A stretch of DNA of 64,000 nt from Mytilus edulis (GCF_963676685.1 NC_092356.1:20943750-21007749), one strand, 5' to 3'. Shown: positions 55,701 through 60,696, counted from the first letter of the stretch. Made by a program: numbers and translations. Notes: generated by a model not told the origin, from the letters alone.

Positions 55701-55973
55701 CAAGTTAGGAAAATGGCCGTTTTTATATTATAGTTCGTTTCTGTGTGTGTTACATTTAAGTGTTGTGTTTCTGTTGTGTCTTAGTTCTCATCTTATATTT
55801 GATGTGTTTCCCCAAGTTTAAGTTTGTAACCCGGATTTGTTGGTGTTTTTTTTTTTTTCTCAATCGATTTATGAATTTCGAATAGCGGTATACTACTGTT
55901 GCCTTTATTTACTTATATATGTATTTCAAATAAAAAAATATATATTCTTACCTTCATGTCTTGAAGATTCCAT
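19629..55973 (-). CDS. Sialin-like SLC17 family anion transporter, 11 coding exons
   Basis: The coding exons in gene order are 55,973-55,952, 50,719-50,517, 50,069-49,836, 49,456-49,369, 48,460-48,365, 47,589-47,459, 45,704-45,555, 22,679-22,547, 21,241-21,094, 20,894-20,804 and 19,781-19,629. All junctions agree in phase and sum to 1,449 bases, 482 residues plus stop, against 495 in human sialin. Landmarks of the SLC17 fold include NLSVALV in TM1, GYGG-like QIIGGWLSDTYGGRR, RWAPLLEKSKL after TM4, NWVLYALVTSIPTFM in TM7, and YAGTLLGLTNT in TM10. The family moves sialic acid, glutamate or other organic anions across lysosomal, vesicular or plasma membranes. Against human sialin, Arg57, Glu171, Glu175 and His183 align with Cys34, Leu149, Ser153 and Asn161, while Arg168 is kept (Arg146). 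Intron 7 holds the 21.9-kb mobile element, which disturbs the acceptor of exon 8, so normal expression from this allele is in doubt. Confidence 0.93.
19800..20803. other. Sialin-like gene intron 10
   Basis: No other feature is supported. A C-run lies near 20,322 and short open frames have no recognisable content. Confidence 0.6.
20804..20894 (-). CDS. Sialin-like gene, exon 10
   Basis: Flanked by acceptor ggtcttttag and donor gtaagtaat. It encodes YAGTLLGLTNTLAIVPGMVA and PIVTSMLTPN, the most conserved TM10-TM11 region of SLC17 proteins. Confidence 0.93.
21094..21241 (-). CDS. Sialin-like gene, exon 9
   Basis: Acceptor ttattttatcag and donor gtaagtaagt. It encodes FVGSGLFLIGTGFTSCEDRE and the following helix ending in NNIDIGQK, matching TM9 and the DIAP-type loop of sialins. 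Confidence 0.92.
21540..21940 (+). repeat. Divergent R3-family copy
   Basis: Within intron 8. Shows accccgccacattatataca, tgttccaagtcataggtctg, ggttctcgttggttgctgtc and a terminal cggtatggtatatgctcatg, in R3 order. Confidence 0.55.
22547..22679 (-). CDS. Sialin-like gene, exon 8 (acceptor altered by insertion)
   Basis: Encodes NGAVSSLPFACQVLTGFLIS and then QLVDFLRKKSIIS and TVIRRLCSCLG, matching TM8 of sialin. The donor is gtacaaag. The sequence just upstream of its AG is now the terminus of the mobile element (gcgcggttccag), separated from the original pyrimidine tract. A second AG (acttcag) lies 11 bases upstream and, if used, would shift the frame. Confidence 0.88.
22676..22684. repeat. 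Target site duplication, left copy (CATTCTGGA)
   Basis: The nine bases CATTCTGGA abut the left terminus of the giant element and are repeated exactly at 44,536-44,544 beyond the right terminus. On the gene strand this is TCCAGAATG, which spans the intron/exon 8 junction. Confidence 0.9.
22701..22860. repeat. Subterminal palindromic AT-rich zone of left arm
   Basis: Dense repeats of attattcatt and aatgaataatgaa in both orientations, able to pair locally as well as with the right arm. The complement occupies 44,360-44,519. Confidence 0.8.
22960..23092 (-). repeat. R3 tail embedded in left arm
   Basis: gatgtggtatgattgccaat through caatgagcaaagcacatacc. The complement is at 44,127-44,262. Presence in both arms shows it was inside the arm before, or was copied with, arm homogenisation. 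Confidence 0.8.
23093..25555. repeat. Outer satellite array, left arm (~196-bp monomers)
   Basis: Tandem head-to-tail units of 196-197 bp, for example starts gttccgcaacgaatattaga at 23,093, 23,290, 23,487, 23,683 and 23,879, about 12-13 units. Diagnostic block: ctgcggcgaccctttagccc. Units carry internal inverted motifs (gaataatgaaatgg and its neighbours). No coding role is apparent. Confidence 0.92.
25556..28611. repeat. Inner satellite array, left arm (186-207-bp monomers)
   Basis: Related to the outer monomer but with diagnostic blocks ctggcaggacccttcagccc and attagaggagtaacgaagga. Unit spacing is 186-207 bp; for example gttccgcaacgcatatt at 25,647, 25,833 and 26,040. About 15 units. The innermost units around 28,180-28,600 form a third variant with ctgcaaccattcagtccc and accattagagtgtttacgga. 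Short open frames of 60-70 codons recur in step with the 207-bp unit but are repeat artefacts. Confidence 0.9.
28612..29925. mobile_element. Insertion in left arm only: pearl/HINE-like tandem-repeat element (tentative)
   Basis: Absent from the right arm, which passes from satellite to arm gene in about 225 bp. The segment starts with a CA-repeat (28,626-28,663) and acaagagtgcacacgctgaa, then holds about six ~147-bp tandem units with atgaaaatgaggtcaaggtc. A short CCG-repeat (29,842-29,862) and a strong hairpin (29,876-29,912) follow. Microsatellite, tandem core and terminal hairpin resemble the pearl/Helentron-associated elements known in bivalves. Three related tandem units lie inverted at 62,320-62,770. 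Confidence 0.6.
29876..29912. repeat. Hairpin TGTCGAGC...GCTCGACA
   Basis: TGTCGAGC, a TTT bulge, CTGCAAC, loop AAAA, GTTGCAG, then GCTCGACA: a near-perfect 15-bp stem at the inner edge of the inserted segment. Confidence 0.8.
29941..30410 (+). pseudogene. Arm gene, left copy (degenerate)
   Basis: Starts with an ATG giving MDFTITNMSDQ, then EEILKWQGVG, TWIVNDIKDVDT, and in a second frame IRTWEGERLNKQLSTVVAK and RETDGAVQFLSYGIKKS. Several stops interrupt it. The right arm has the inverted counterpart at 38,268-38,711 with the same blocks in the same order, so the gene belongs to the terminal inverted repeat and points inwards. I do not recognise a domain. The first block looks helical and charged, the second basic. 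Confidence 0.7.
30450..31440. repeat. Dispersed repeat with nested R3 copy, left of the core
   Basis: Starts aactagaacacacccgcgaa and atcgcgggcattcagagcgt, a motif pair I associate with a bivalve interspersed repeat. R3 (30,700-30,965) splits it, because gactggagaatttcag occurs on both sides of R3 (about 30,540 and 31,000). No arm counterpart exists on the right, so this lies between left arm and core only. Confidence 0.6.
31504..32150 (+). pseudogene. SAP-like N-terminal stub of a large element protein
   Basis: ATG at 31,504 leads to ENVKALRGIAKMNHLRGYSR, a Rho-N/SAP-like helix pair, then a stop at about 31,627. Further coding-like stretches follow in other frames (DRLLKKVQEKIWEDRKAIG, then KGQTNVIMHCTFEKINPTGK and VETLEEIDEKIVEKVARWTS). 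Such N-terminal segments precede a long protein, in some lineages the B-family polymerase, in Polinton-like elements. Here nothing further is found before the oppositely oriented integrase, so the rest appears deleted. The function of the intact protein is inferred only. Confidence 0.45.
32060..32860 (-). pseudogene. Polinton-type DDE integrase, broken
   Basis: Reading the minus strand in shifting frames gives ELAKELHKPV, then VADLVDMSDFSRDIKGNKFI with LSIIDVFSKY (first catalytic Asp region), then KLCTDKGNTHVNQLL (second Asp), GNEDKSSIVKR (Glu), an in-frame TGA where a Trp codon is expected, NRTMKEKMFKNF, and a C-terminal FRITKKKGTFEKGYTPHYTE. This is a retroviral-like integrase (rve) of the Polinton/Maverick kind with chromodomain-like end. 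At least one stop and three frameshifts inactivate it. It is divergent from the stub on its left and shares strand with the PLA2-like gene. Confidence 0.8.
32899..33270 (-). pseudogene. Phospholipase A2-like (parvovirus-VP1-type) protein, probably truncated
   Basis: A 103-codon frame with a Cys-x2-Cys pair (GNCKVCDAKK), VATTGTGFMNILINRLPMEM, then FTGRGTRL in place of the usual calcium loop, LPDGTQKLGQNP and HHDLCYAQHKD, the HDxxY-type catalytic helix with its His-Asp pair. The same architecture is known from animal Polinton-like elements and the unique region of parvovirus capsids, where it modifies membranes during entry. The Gly-rich loop is altered (usually GPGT-like) and the C-terminus ends early, so activity is doubtful. 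Confidence 0.7.
33286..34014 (+). pseudogene. FtsK/HerA-type packaging ATPase, broken
   Basis: The frame opens with ATG at 33,286 and shows a Walker A motif GKSDCGKT at residues 32-39. Two frame changes follow near 33,420 and 33,600. A Walker B-like LMVFDDLML lies at about 33,713-33,739, then NYFTLPRQSIRENANF and the C-terminal end, with a TAA at 34,012-34,014. This belongs to the genome-packaging ATPase family shared by Polintons and large DNA viruses. It starts back to back with the PLA2-like gene, so the gap at about 33,270-33,285 likely held a divergent promoter. Confidence 0.8.
34015..34405. other. Core segment without an assignable gene
   Basis: Composition resembles the neighbouring element genes, and a minus-strand frame of 96 codons (34,011-34,301) with a hydrophobic end exists. 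I see no family signature on either strand. It could be the remains of a further element gene, such as the protease, which is otherwise missing. Confidence 0.35.
34406..34730 (+). pseudogene. Small charged coiled-coil element protein, in-frame stop
   Basis: ATG at 34,406, then REALVRELQDTKRKIQASNM, strongly helical and charged, a TAG at 34,568-34,570, then continued coding-like sequence with a Pro-rich run (PVLPPPPPKFADP) to about 34,730. Small coiled-coil proteins of this kind sit between the ATPase and capsid genes in several Polinton-like elements. The role is unknown. Confidence 0.55.
34731..35229 (+). pseudogene. Small conserved element protein, frameshifted
   Basis: Three frames hold consecutive pieces: DSVKYKGTLGLWEVMVKKKP (34,830-34,900), then NNYKWKGIVSHIYQKYKFG, then a C-terminal end near 35,225. 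The YKGT-GLWE and YKWK blocks recur in hypothetical proteins of animal Polinton-like elements as I remember them. No enzymatic motif is visible. Confidence 0.5.
35234..35577 (+). pseudogene. Small element protein upstream of the capsid gene
   Basis: ATG at 35,234, a stop after nine codons, then TIASLAGRMFTSSATKTIGS in a later frame, a basic stretch near 35,450 and a C-terminal SGSGIATSHDFVQLYK before a TAA close to 35,577. The next ATG follows about 10 bases later. Compact spacing like this is typical of the core. The function is unknown. Confidence 0.5.
35587..36884 (+). pseudogene. Probable major capsid protein (double jelly-roll type), broken
   Basis: Starts at ATG 35,587 (MSNILIITEGLIYDESLQKY) and stays open for about 55 codons. 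It then continues through at least six frame changes and stops, ending at the TAA of 36,882-36,884, about 430 codons in all. Pieces include the repeated beta-strand-rich segments and an FHWRLSAKSG-type block near 36,360. Position, size and order after ATPase and small proteins match the major capsid gene of Polinton-like elements. The identification rests on family memory and synteny. The frame is not reconstructed here. Confidence 0.6.
36885..37842 (+). pseudogene. Probable second capsid/penton-type protein, broken
   Basis: Starts immediately after the preceding stop (TAA ATG at 36,882-36,887), with a C-terminal TAA at 37,840-37,842. Interrupted by several stops. Blocks include HSFRYSPDDGASWFS, INSILVNGDINHEV, a DQDGRLIDLRGEHLTIRFHL end block at about 37,600 and a final GLYLESGQQFHDGAVLILYL. 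Length (~320 codons) and location fit a minor (penton) capsid gene, but I cannot prove the fold. Confidence 0.45.
37848..38293 (+). pseudogene. Small membrane protein of the element, frameshifted
   Basis: ATG at 37,848 starts MNDLDYWYRQCVSNQLDAEI, then a TGA. An adjacent frame continues with a helix (TTLNAYKRLDKAVSAALGAC) and two hydrophobic stretches (SVVSLVLTSSTLGSALTG, LIATLLLGFLACLNA). A 16-base A-run at about 38,129 breaks the frame again, and the end is at TAG 38,291-38,293. Its 3' end overlaps the oppositely oriented arm gene by about 25 bases. Confidence 0.6.
38268..38711 (-). pseudogene. Arm gene, right copy (degenerate but less decayed)
   Basis: Minus-strand ATG at 38,709-38,711 gives MDCKITNMSDQKENMAQEVE, WREVSQYSPWIVKDIKDVDM, then, after a frame change near 38,520, IRTWGCERLNKQLTTVVAK and DGAVRIVSFGMKKNRRTGYD. 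It pairs with the left copy at 29,941-30,410. The open frame also extends upstream to 38,938 into the last satellite unit, but the left copy supports the ATG at 38,711. The function is unknown. Confidence 0.7.
38935..40140. repeat. Inner satellite array, right arm
   Basis: Complement of the left inner type (ggtcctgccagtccattcca; tcgttactcctctaatatgc). Only about six units, against about 15 on the left. The third variant (ggtcattgcggcacataatg) occurs near 39,110 and 39,405. Confidence 0.9.
40141..44126. repeat. Outer satellite array, right arm
   Basis: Complement of the left outer type (gggctaaagggtcgccgcag; aggtcttctaatattcgttg). About 20 units, against 12-13 on the left. Confidence 0.92.
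44127..44262 (+). repeat. R3 tail embedded in right arm
   Basis: tatgcggtatgggctttgct, then ggcaatcataccacatcttc. Inverted partner of 22,960-23,092. Confidence 0.8.
44360..44519. repeat. Subterminal AT-rich zone of right arm
   Basis: Complement of 22,701-22,860 with the same attattcattattc clusters and few differences visible by eye, so the outermost parts of the arms are more alike than the satellites. Confidence 0.8.
44536..44544. repeat. Target site duplication, right copy (CATTCTGGA)
   Basis: Exact copy of 22,676-22,684. On the gene strand it is preceded by ctatggttttta, so the original pyrimidine-rich acceptor gtttttattccag is intact here but now leads into the element and not into exon 8. 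Confidence 0.9.
44545..45554. other. Original intron 7 sequence of the sialin-like gene
   Basis: About 1.0 kb between exon 7 and the element. It includes one copy (45,250-45,425) of a segment duplicated at 46,650-46,830. No gene is seen. Confidence 0.6.
45250..45425. repeat. Interspersed repeat R6, first copy
   Basis: Shares aaaatgaaaata, ggatttccattgttt, acgttttggtgta and tattacccagaatgcattag with 46,650-46,830 in the same order and orientation. Overall similarity by eye is about three quarters, so these are old copies of a dispersed family and not a recent duplication. Confidence 0.6.
45555..45704 (-). CDS. Sialin-like gene, exon 7
   Basis: Acceptor ttttcatttcag and donor gtgagtatat. Encodes TAVVPWCQIAKNPPFLAILA and NWVLYALVTSIPTFMKTVLR, the loop 6-7 and TM7 signature of SLC17 transporters. 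It ends in phase 0 at Ser of DIQS, ready for exon 8. Confidence 0.93.
45815..46300. repeat. Interspersed repeat R7 with an R1-like insert
   Basis: Outer parts (cattcaatacttata...gatcatgaaaacacga and agctagccaatcagaataac) match 60,833-61,060. The middle (45,968-46,160) carries an R1-like variant with gagcatcactgaagagacat and tgtcgaaatgcgcatctggt. Confidence 0.6.
46650..46830. repeat. Interspersed repeat R6, second copy
   Basis: Partner of 45,250-45,425. It lies in intron 6 of the sialin-like gene. Confidence 0.6.
47325..47415 (-). repeat. R2b repeat, inverted fragment
   Basis: aaaattcaaaacggaaagtc and ccttatcaaatggcaaaatc are the complement of the 10,238-10,415 copy. It lies 44 bases from exon 6. 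Confidence 0.65.
47459..47589 (-). CDS. Sialin-like gene, exon 6
   Basis: Acceptor tgatacatttcag region (atcatttcag) and a weak donor gtaatattt. Encodes GFTVVWAIAWFLCVRDTPDI then NQWISKEELNYIKSNI, matching TM6 and the conserved post-TM6 helix (DTP and E-x-x-Y-I). The next exon continues in phase 0. Confidence 0.88.
47630..47900 (+). repeat. RT-element 3' tail, truncated copy
   Basis: gacgggtgccacatggggat, gtttgtccttttattttttagcc and ttggcgttgtctgtttattt match the tail attached to the RT remnant at 9,450-9,725. It lies in intron 5 of the transporter gene. Confidence 0.6.
48365..48460 (-). CDS. Sialin-like gene, exon 5
   Basis: Acceptor ttctgtttccag and donor gtaagtattt. Encodes VPFGIGISFITSGYLCKYGF and DNGWGSIFYLTG, corresponding to TM5 and the W-x-x-x-F-Y segment. 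Confidence 0.92.
48461..49368. other. Intron 4 of the sialin-like gene
   Basis: AT-rich apart from a sharply GC-rich patch at 49,240-49,330 described separately. No exon or repeat is recognised in the rest. Confidence 0.5.
49278..49299. repeat. Hairpin GCGTGGAC/GTCCACGC in GC-rich patch
   Basis: Perfect 8-bp stem with loop cgatat, in a patch (49,240-49,330) that repeats GTGGAC/GTCCAC motifs four or five times and contains CACGTG. It contrasts with the surrounding AT-rich intron. The function is unknown. Confidence 0.7.
49369..49456 (-). CDS. Sialin-like gene, exon 4
   Basis: Acceptor tttcattcgcag and donor gtaaggaaag. Encodes GLVLPSGNSIIGRWAPLLEK and SKLTSIAYLG. Asn161 stands where sialin has its His183. 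Confidence 0.93.
49836..50069 (-). CDS. Sialin-like gene, exon 3
   Basis: Acceptor ctacctttttcag and donor gtgagtacat. It encodes 78 residues covering TM2-TM4, with SSFFYGFICTQIIGGWLSDT then YGGRRVFG, the MFS signature loop, and ends VVRVILGLSS. Leu149 and Ser153 replace the two glutamates (171 and 175) of sialin. Confidence 0.93.
50070..50516. other. Intron 2 of the sialin-like gene
   Basis: AT-rich with a short TA-repeat near 50,410. Nothing else is seen. Confidence 0.6.
50517..50719 (-). CDS. Sialin-like gene, exon 2
   Basis: Acceptor tgctttttttag and donor gtaaatatta. Encodes the TM1 helix and first lumenal loop: ICSQRWILSYFVFVGITLQN, then ALCFNLSVALVCMVKTGN, with NRS and NIS glycosylation sites. 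Cys34 replaces the family arginine (Arg57 of sialin). The loop ends at Glu75. Confidence 0.93.
51143..51335. repeat. Short tandem repeat, ~32-bp unit
   Basis: Four diverging units of ttaatgaccg, two variable bases, gggcgtggtttctctg between 51,205 and 51,330, preceded by an inverted fragment catcggtcattaacag. In intron 1. The shared ataatgacc motif links it to the palindrome at 51,604. Confidence 0.75.
51604..51787. repeat. Long imperfect palindrome (87-bp arms)
   Basis: Left arm aatagttttttaataactgg ... tggactgcccgtaggatagt pairs with right arm cctgtgggcagtccatata ... ccagttattcaagaactatt, with a loop around gccttcggct. Pairing is about 85 percent by eye. This is a hairpin-forming MITE or foldback-type repeat. 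Confidence 0.8.
51890..52085 (+). repeat. Dispersed repeat R1
   Basis: Complement orientation of the copies at 944-1,475: gcgtcactgatgagtctttt, gtagacgaaacgcgcgtctg, tactaaatttagtcctggta. Confidence 0.8.
52110..52190 (+). repeat. R2-like fragment
   Basis: aatccactactttcttcaga, taccaagtcataaatatgac: a diverged piece of R2/R2b in intron 1. Confidence 0.45.
52881..53415 (+). repeat. Tandem duplication containing R2
   Basis: A ~274-bp unit starting tacaggattaataacctttc at 52,881 restarts at 53,155 with only scattered differences, running to gttgtttcgtt near 53,410. Each unit contains flank sequence (aatgaggtccacgtttgagt) plus the 5' half of R2, so a stretch of DNA and not only the repeat was duplicated. 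Confidence 0.8.
53416..53525 (+). repeat. R2 3' part
   Basis: Continues the second unit to the standard R2 end agcggtatactactgttgcc. Confidence 0.7.
53526..54254. other. Intron 1 of the sialin-like gene, no feature
   Basis: AT-rich. A 95-codon plus-strand frame at 53,821 has no domain and no splice support, and is considered chance. Confidence 0.5.
54255..54510 (+). repeat. Dispersed repeat R3
   Basis: atcagtttgttatccattgg, ggttgtcgttggttcatgtc, aaatcgggccgttagttttc and atttgtctcattt in R3 order. Confidence 0.7.
54520..55310. other. Intron 1 of the sialin-like gene, no feature
   Basis: No exon, RNA or recognised repeat. Confidence 0.45.
55315..55490 (-). repeat. R2b repeat, inverted copy
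   Basis: aacgtaaagtccctaatcaa, cgaatggataacagctgtca and gattgaacctggttttat: the complement of 10,238-10,415. Confidence 0.7.
55680..55915 (+). repeat. Dispersed repeat R2
   Basis: gctgtatcaagttaggaaaa, atagttcgtttctgtgtgtg and agcggtatactactgttgcc. It ends about 40 bases before the donor of coding exon 1. Confidence 0.75.
55952..55973 (-). CDS. Sialin-like gene, coding exon 1
   Basis: A 22-base coding part, MESSRHE plus one base, with donor gtaagaatat. The split codon G/AT restores Asp8 with exon 2. The ATG sits in ccattATGG, an acceptable Kozak context. A tiny first coding exon and a short cytoplasmic N-terminus with basic and acidic residues are usual for the family. A 5' UTR continues upstream, with no promoter assigned. 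Confidence 0.85.
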
Positions 55974-57119
55974 AATGGACATTTCATTTGGGAATTAAAA
56001 GTTTAAAACAAACAACCTTATTTATATAATAAAACATATAAAAATTTATTGTAATTAACTAAAATAAATGAAACCTGCACGTTATAAATTTTCCTGAGTA
56101 CGAAGCTAATTTCAGGATTTATCTTTCACAGAAACGCTCAAAGCTAAATATTTTAAAGTTAAGGATGCGTATTATTAATTTAATCAGCCGTTAATGAGAT
56201 ATGTTTCCTTTTAAGTACTAATAACTATCTTTTCTGGGTGAAAAAAACATTTTGTATCCTTCAATTCCACTTAAACATTGTCATAAGAGATAGTTTATGA
56301 TTATCCATTTGTTCATTTAATTTCAAATTATATCCTCGATCATGACCGCCCTGGAAGCGACTGAAAACATGATAATTCGTTACACTGTTTCTTCCTTATA
56401 TGGTCTTAGTCGAGAATTCGTGGAACTCCTACACTGTTATGTAATCATTTTGAAAGTAATTCATTATCATTTGCGATGTGTGACACTGTTTTCTTTCTTC
56501 GTTCAGACATTCATTTTAATCTGACATTAAACATGTATTTTCTTTCAGTTTCTGAATTCCAGTTTTATTACATTTATTACATGGGTAAAATCCAATATTT
56601 TAAGGGAATAATTTAGAAAAATATATTTTATATACTAGTACATCGATATGTGTTATGTACGTTAAGCAGCCCATGCATAATTGATTTAAAATCATTATCC
56701 GTTTATTTCGGCTGTGAACAAAAGGTCACGACTAAAAGATGATTTCAGCTTCCCAAAGGTAAAGTTTTCATTTCTATGTAATAACATTCCAGCAGCGCTC
56801 GCATATGATGAATATATATCTTCCAGTTGATATTCGTATAGTTTGGTATTTTTGTTATATTCTTTTTGAAACGATATTTTTTACATTTCTTATCATTATT
56901 TCTTTGCAAGCGGGTTGCTTACAAGGATGTATCAAGCTAAGAGTCTCAAGTGGTGAAATCATCCCTTCGAAAGTTTAACGGATGTCATGAGTTAGTCGAA
57001 CACTAAGGAATATCTGTTTCACAAATTACGATGGATATTTTCCAGTAGGCTTAACCGCAATCCCGCCTTATTTTCCTCGAATTTAACCTTAGGCTACCGA
57101 ATTAACACTAGGCTTAAAT
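55974..57119. other. 5' flank of the sialin-like gene
   Basis: AT-rich. No TATA box or CpG island can be argued with confidence, and no other gene is visible. Confidence 0.4.
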
Positions 57120-57340
57120 GAGCAATACGACGGGTCAAACACGTCCAGAGCATCTGAGATCTACCTTGTATTTTGTTGGGGTTCATGTTGCTCACACTAG
57201 TTTTCTACGTTGTTTTTTATATATTGTTTATTTTCTGCTCGTTTTTTGTATTTTGCCTTGGCACTGTAAGTCTTTTAATTGACTTATGAGTTTGAATATT
57301 CCTTTGGTATCTTTTGCCTCTGATTTATGTTTATATGTGC
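57120..57340 (+). repeat. RT-element 3' tail, truncated copy
   Basis: acgacgggtcaaacacgtcc, tgcccttggc-like tttgccttggcactgtaagt and gagtttgaatattcctttgg match the tail family at 9,450-9,725 and 47,630-47,900. Confidence 0.55.
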
Positions 57341-57547
57341 GTCTTCAATATCAATTTTTGATAAATATTTCAAATGCATTCAGAAATTTGTTAAGACGTT
57401 CAGTTTATGAGAAGAAACCTCGATGCGACTCTTGCAAAAGTCATCTTGGGGTCTATAAATAGAAAGAGAATTTAGTGTAAAAATAGAATAAAGAACAAAC
57501 ATAAATTGCGATTGATATTTTGTTTTCAAATATAGAACGACATTTAG

Positions 57548-57720
57548 ACAGTGGTGGATCCAGTCGGGGGGGGGGGGGGGGGTTCCGGGGGTTGGAACTG
57601 CCCCCTTTTTTTTGGCCGATCAATGCATTTGAATGGAAGCATATAGTTGGAACCCCCCCCCCCCCCTTTACTCTAGGTTGGGAACCCCCCCCTTTTTTAA
57701 ATGACTGGATCCGCGCCTGT
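57548..57720. mobile_element. Small inverted-repeat element with G- and C-runs
   Basis: Outer ends cagtggtggatccagt and actggatccgcgcctgt are imperfect inverse copies. Inside are a ~20-base G-run and a ~14-base C-run in mirrored positions (with ggttccggggg and ggaacccc). Such G/C-rich short elements are dispersed in mussel-type genomes; a relic is at 14,850-14,995. Confidence 0.65.
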
Positions 57721-58420
57721 TTAGATACGATATAACCTAAAACAACCATTAATGAGTTGCCTGACTTGGGAAAAGTAAAAAATTATGTGGCACTGTTTTT
57801 TTTTCTTCAGATTTACACCTTCTCTTTCCATTTTTATCGATTAATTGACTAATATCAGGAAGCAATCATAATTGTGTTTAAATTAAAAATGGATATAAAA
57901 CTGAAAATATTTTTCAACAGTATGTTGAAATCAAGTATCTTGATTAAAATTTGGATTGCGAAAACAGAAATAAGTATCCATATCAAAATAGATATAAAAA
58001 CAGTGCACAAGAAGAAGACTAATGATTGTTATTTCCTAAGTTATTTATTTTAAAATTTACAAACATAAACTTTTAGCTTCCTCTTTATACGCATCACGAA
58101 TAACATGAAAATGCCCACTATGTATTTGCACAGTACATACATAGATTTATTTCGTCTTCAAGTCAATGGTTAACTACTAAACGGTCTTTCTACTTACTAG
58201 TACAATTGGTGCAATCAAAACCCCGGTATATGTTGTTCGAATAAGAAGAAATAGTAGAATTAACTACTTCTGAAGTATCAAAAACATGTTGGAAGTACTT
58301 GATAAATTGCATGCTCATATATTAAGTGATTTCTAATGTGTACAAAGTTTAGATTCCAACTCTATATACTAGTACCACTTTGCCTTATGATTTCATTTAG
58401 AAAAGAATCACACACCTAAT
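57721..58420. other. No feature recognised
   Basis: AT-rich intergenic sequence. Confidence 0.4.
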
Positions 58421-58423
58421 TTA

Positions 58424-59185
58424 ATGGGCATTAAAAAAAGTCCGAATTCAAATATATATGTTCAAATCAAATATATTTGTTCAAACATTTTTATATCATT
58501 TAACGTAACAAACTATGTAAATAAAACCAGCTTTGATACAATAACTGCACTTGAACTTTTAATAAATAACATTTGTATTTGTTATGGAGATTCCGTATAT
58601 TGTCAGGTTACTAGTATAATAATTCCAATGAAGACTTACTATGCACCATTTATTGCGGACCTGTTTCTGTATTGTTACGAGTAACAAATTATGACTAAAA
58701 TCAGCAAACATCCGTCGAAACAACATCTGATAAAAAGTTTGAAAACACTTTTAAAGATTTGCATGACATATTGGATATCAATAATGACGACTTCAGTTTG
58801 TACATTTAAGATATTTATTCTTCTAAACTGGCTTTAAGTAAGGCTAATTCTAAAAATGAACACTGACTTTTCCTGGATCTAGATTTATATATCTTTAACT
58901 GGAAGCTTAATACCAAAATGTATGATAAAAGAGGAAAAAAAATCGTTTCCTATTGTTCATTATCCAATTTTGGATTGTGAGATTCAATTGTCACCATCTC
59001 ATGTTGTTTATATGTCTCCATTTGTTCGATTCACTCGTGTATTTAACAATGTATTTGATTTTAACGAAAGAAATCGCTTTTATTACTGACAAATTATTAC
59101 ACCAGGGTTTTCATGGTTATTACAAACTTGTCAAAACATTCACAAAATTTTATCATGGGTACTATGACATCAGTTGTGAATAAAC
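58424..59185 (+). pseudogene. Reverse-transcriptase remnant (Penelope-like type, tentative)
   Basis: Plus-strand frames give, in order, ALELLINNICICYGDSVYCQ, YYAPFIADLFLYCYE, then QIMTKISKHPSKQHLIKSL, and after further frame changes FVRFTRVFNNVFDFNERN and KLVKTFTKFYHGYY. This order is that of a reverse transcriptase common in bivalve and other animal genomes. The YxDD box is not intact, and many stops occur. It is more diverged from the 9.8-10.2 kb remnant than expected for sister copies. Confidence 0.65.
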
Positions 59186-59289
59186 AATCAACGGTCAGAC
59201 ATCCTTTACTTTTTAGGTATTTCACATCCAATCTTTTATGGTAATATACTATACAAAGCACAAAATGTCGTCACTACCTCAAAAGCTAC

Positions 59290-59510
59290 CCAATCCTTTC
59301 TCGTTTTTATATAGATTAGACCGTTGGTTTTTCCGTTTGAATCGTTTCACACTAGTAATTTGTAAGGCCCTTTATAGCTTGCTGTTCTGTGTGAGCCAGG
59401 GCTCCGGGTTGAAGGCCGTACCTTGACCTATAACGGATTTTACTTTTATAAATTGCTACTTGAATGGAGAGTTGTCTCATTGGCACTCATACCACGTCTT
59501 TCTATATCTA
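59290..59510 (+). repeat. Dispersed repeat R3
   Basis: agattagaccgttggttttt, gggttgaaggccgtaccttg, ggagagttgtctcattggca, ctcataccacgtctt. Confidence 0.75.
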
Positions 59511-59621
59511 ATTATTCAAGAGGGATAAAGTTACAATACTATTGTCGGCTCATTAAAGATGGCATTTTTTTTTAATTAATATTGATACACTCATAGCGTC
59601 TTGCATATCGGAAATAAACAC

Positions 59622-59760
59622 ATTTTGGAATTTTGGATCCTCAATGCTCTTCAAATTTGTACTTGTTTGGCTTTATAACTATTTTGATATGAGCGTCACT
59701 GATGAGTCTTATGTAGACGAAACGCGCGTCTGGCATACTAAATTATAATCCTGGTACTTT
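59622..59760 (+). repeat. Dispersed repeat R1
   Basis: cctcaatgctcttcaaattt, gagcgtcactgatgagtctt, gtagacgaaacgcgcgtctg. Confidence 0.75.
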
Positions 59761-60049
59761 TGATAACTAATTATTCTGAAACTAGTTGTTGGCATGATAC
59801 GGCTTATGTTCTTCTCATATACTTTATGAAGGTATGATACTAAACATCAAACGGGAGGGATATATTTAATGTTCATATGATTAAGACATAATATTTCAAT
59901 CGGTTTAATTAAGGTCTGGATCTGGCGTGTCAGAAGCTGCTTATAGTCCTTTGTTAATTTAAGTTATCATTATAATTTTGCTTAGTTGCTTTGTTACCTA
60001 TTCTAACATAAGACTCAGACTTCTTTAAACTGAGTTTTGTTGTGCGCTT

Positions 60050-60335
60050 TGCTGCGTGTTTTTTTTTATTCGACATTGGCTATAGTTAAAGGCGTAGGGT
60101 TGAGATCCCACAAAACATATTTAACCCCGCCGCATTTCTGCGCCTGTCCCAAGTCAGGACCCTATGGCGTTTGTTCATCTTATATGAATTTGCTATGGAG
60201 CCAGTTGAAGCGCGCCTCCAAATGCGGAATCTTCTCACTGTGTTTTTGACACATTGGTGTCCTTTTGCTGTTTTATGCTTTTTGATCGGGTTGTTGTCTC
60301 TTCGATATATTCCCGTTTTCATTTTCAATTTTATA
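60050..60335 (+). repeat. Dispersed repeat R5
   Basis: ttaaccccgccgcatttctg, cccaagtcaggaccctatgg, aaatgcggaatcttctcact and gatcgggttgttgtctcttc. It matches 420-650 in its second half. Confidence 0.65.
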
Positions 60336-60696
60336 AATGATACTCATTTAATGTGGGGTTTTTTATCTGATGATAATTTAACGATAGTCAATTTAATACT
60401 TTTTTTTTAAATTATCCATTTTGACAATGATGTTAAATAAGTTAAATCCCTTAAATTATACTAAATCACTTCGAAGTCTAATATTTTCTATGTTTGGAGT
60501 TTTCCAGAGACAAATATCTTGATTATCTTCTCGCTAATATAGAAAAAAAACATATAATTTGATTTAAATTGGAACGTTTTTTTTTCTTTGTTGTTTTTTT
60601 TTTTTTTAATCTAAACGAAGATCCTTATAGGAAACTTACAGATATAAACACATGCACCGATTTTCTAAACACAGTTGAAATTGATTTTATTTAAGA

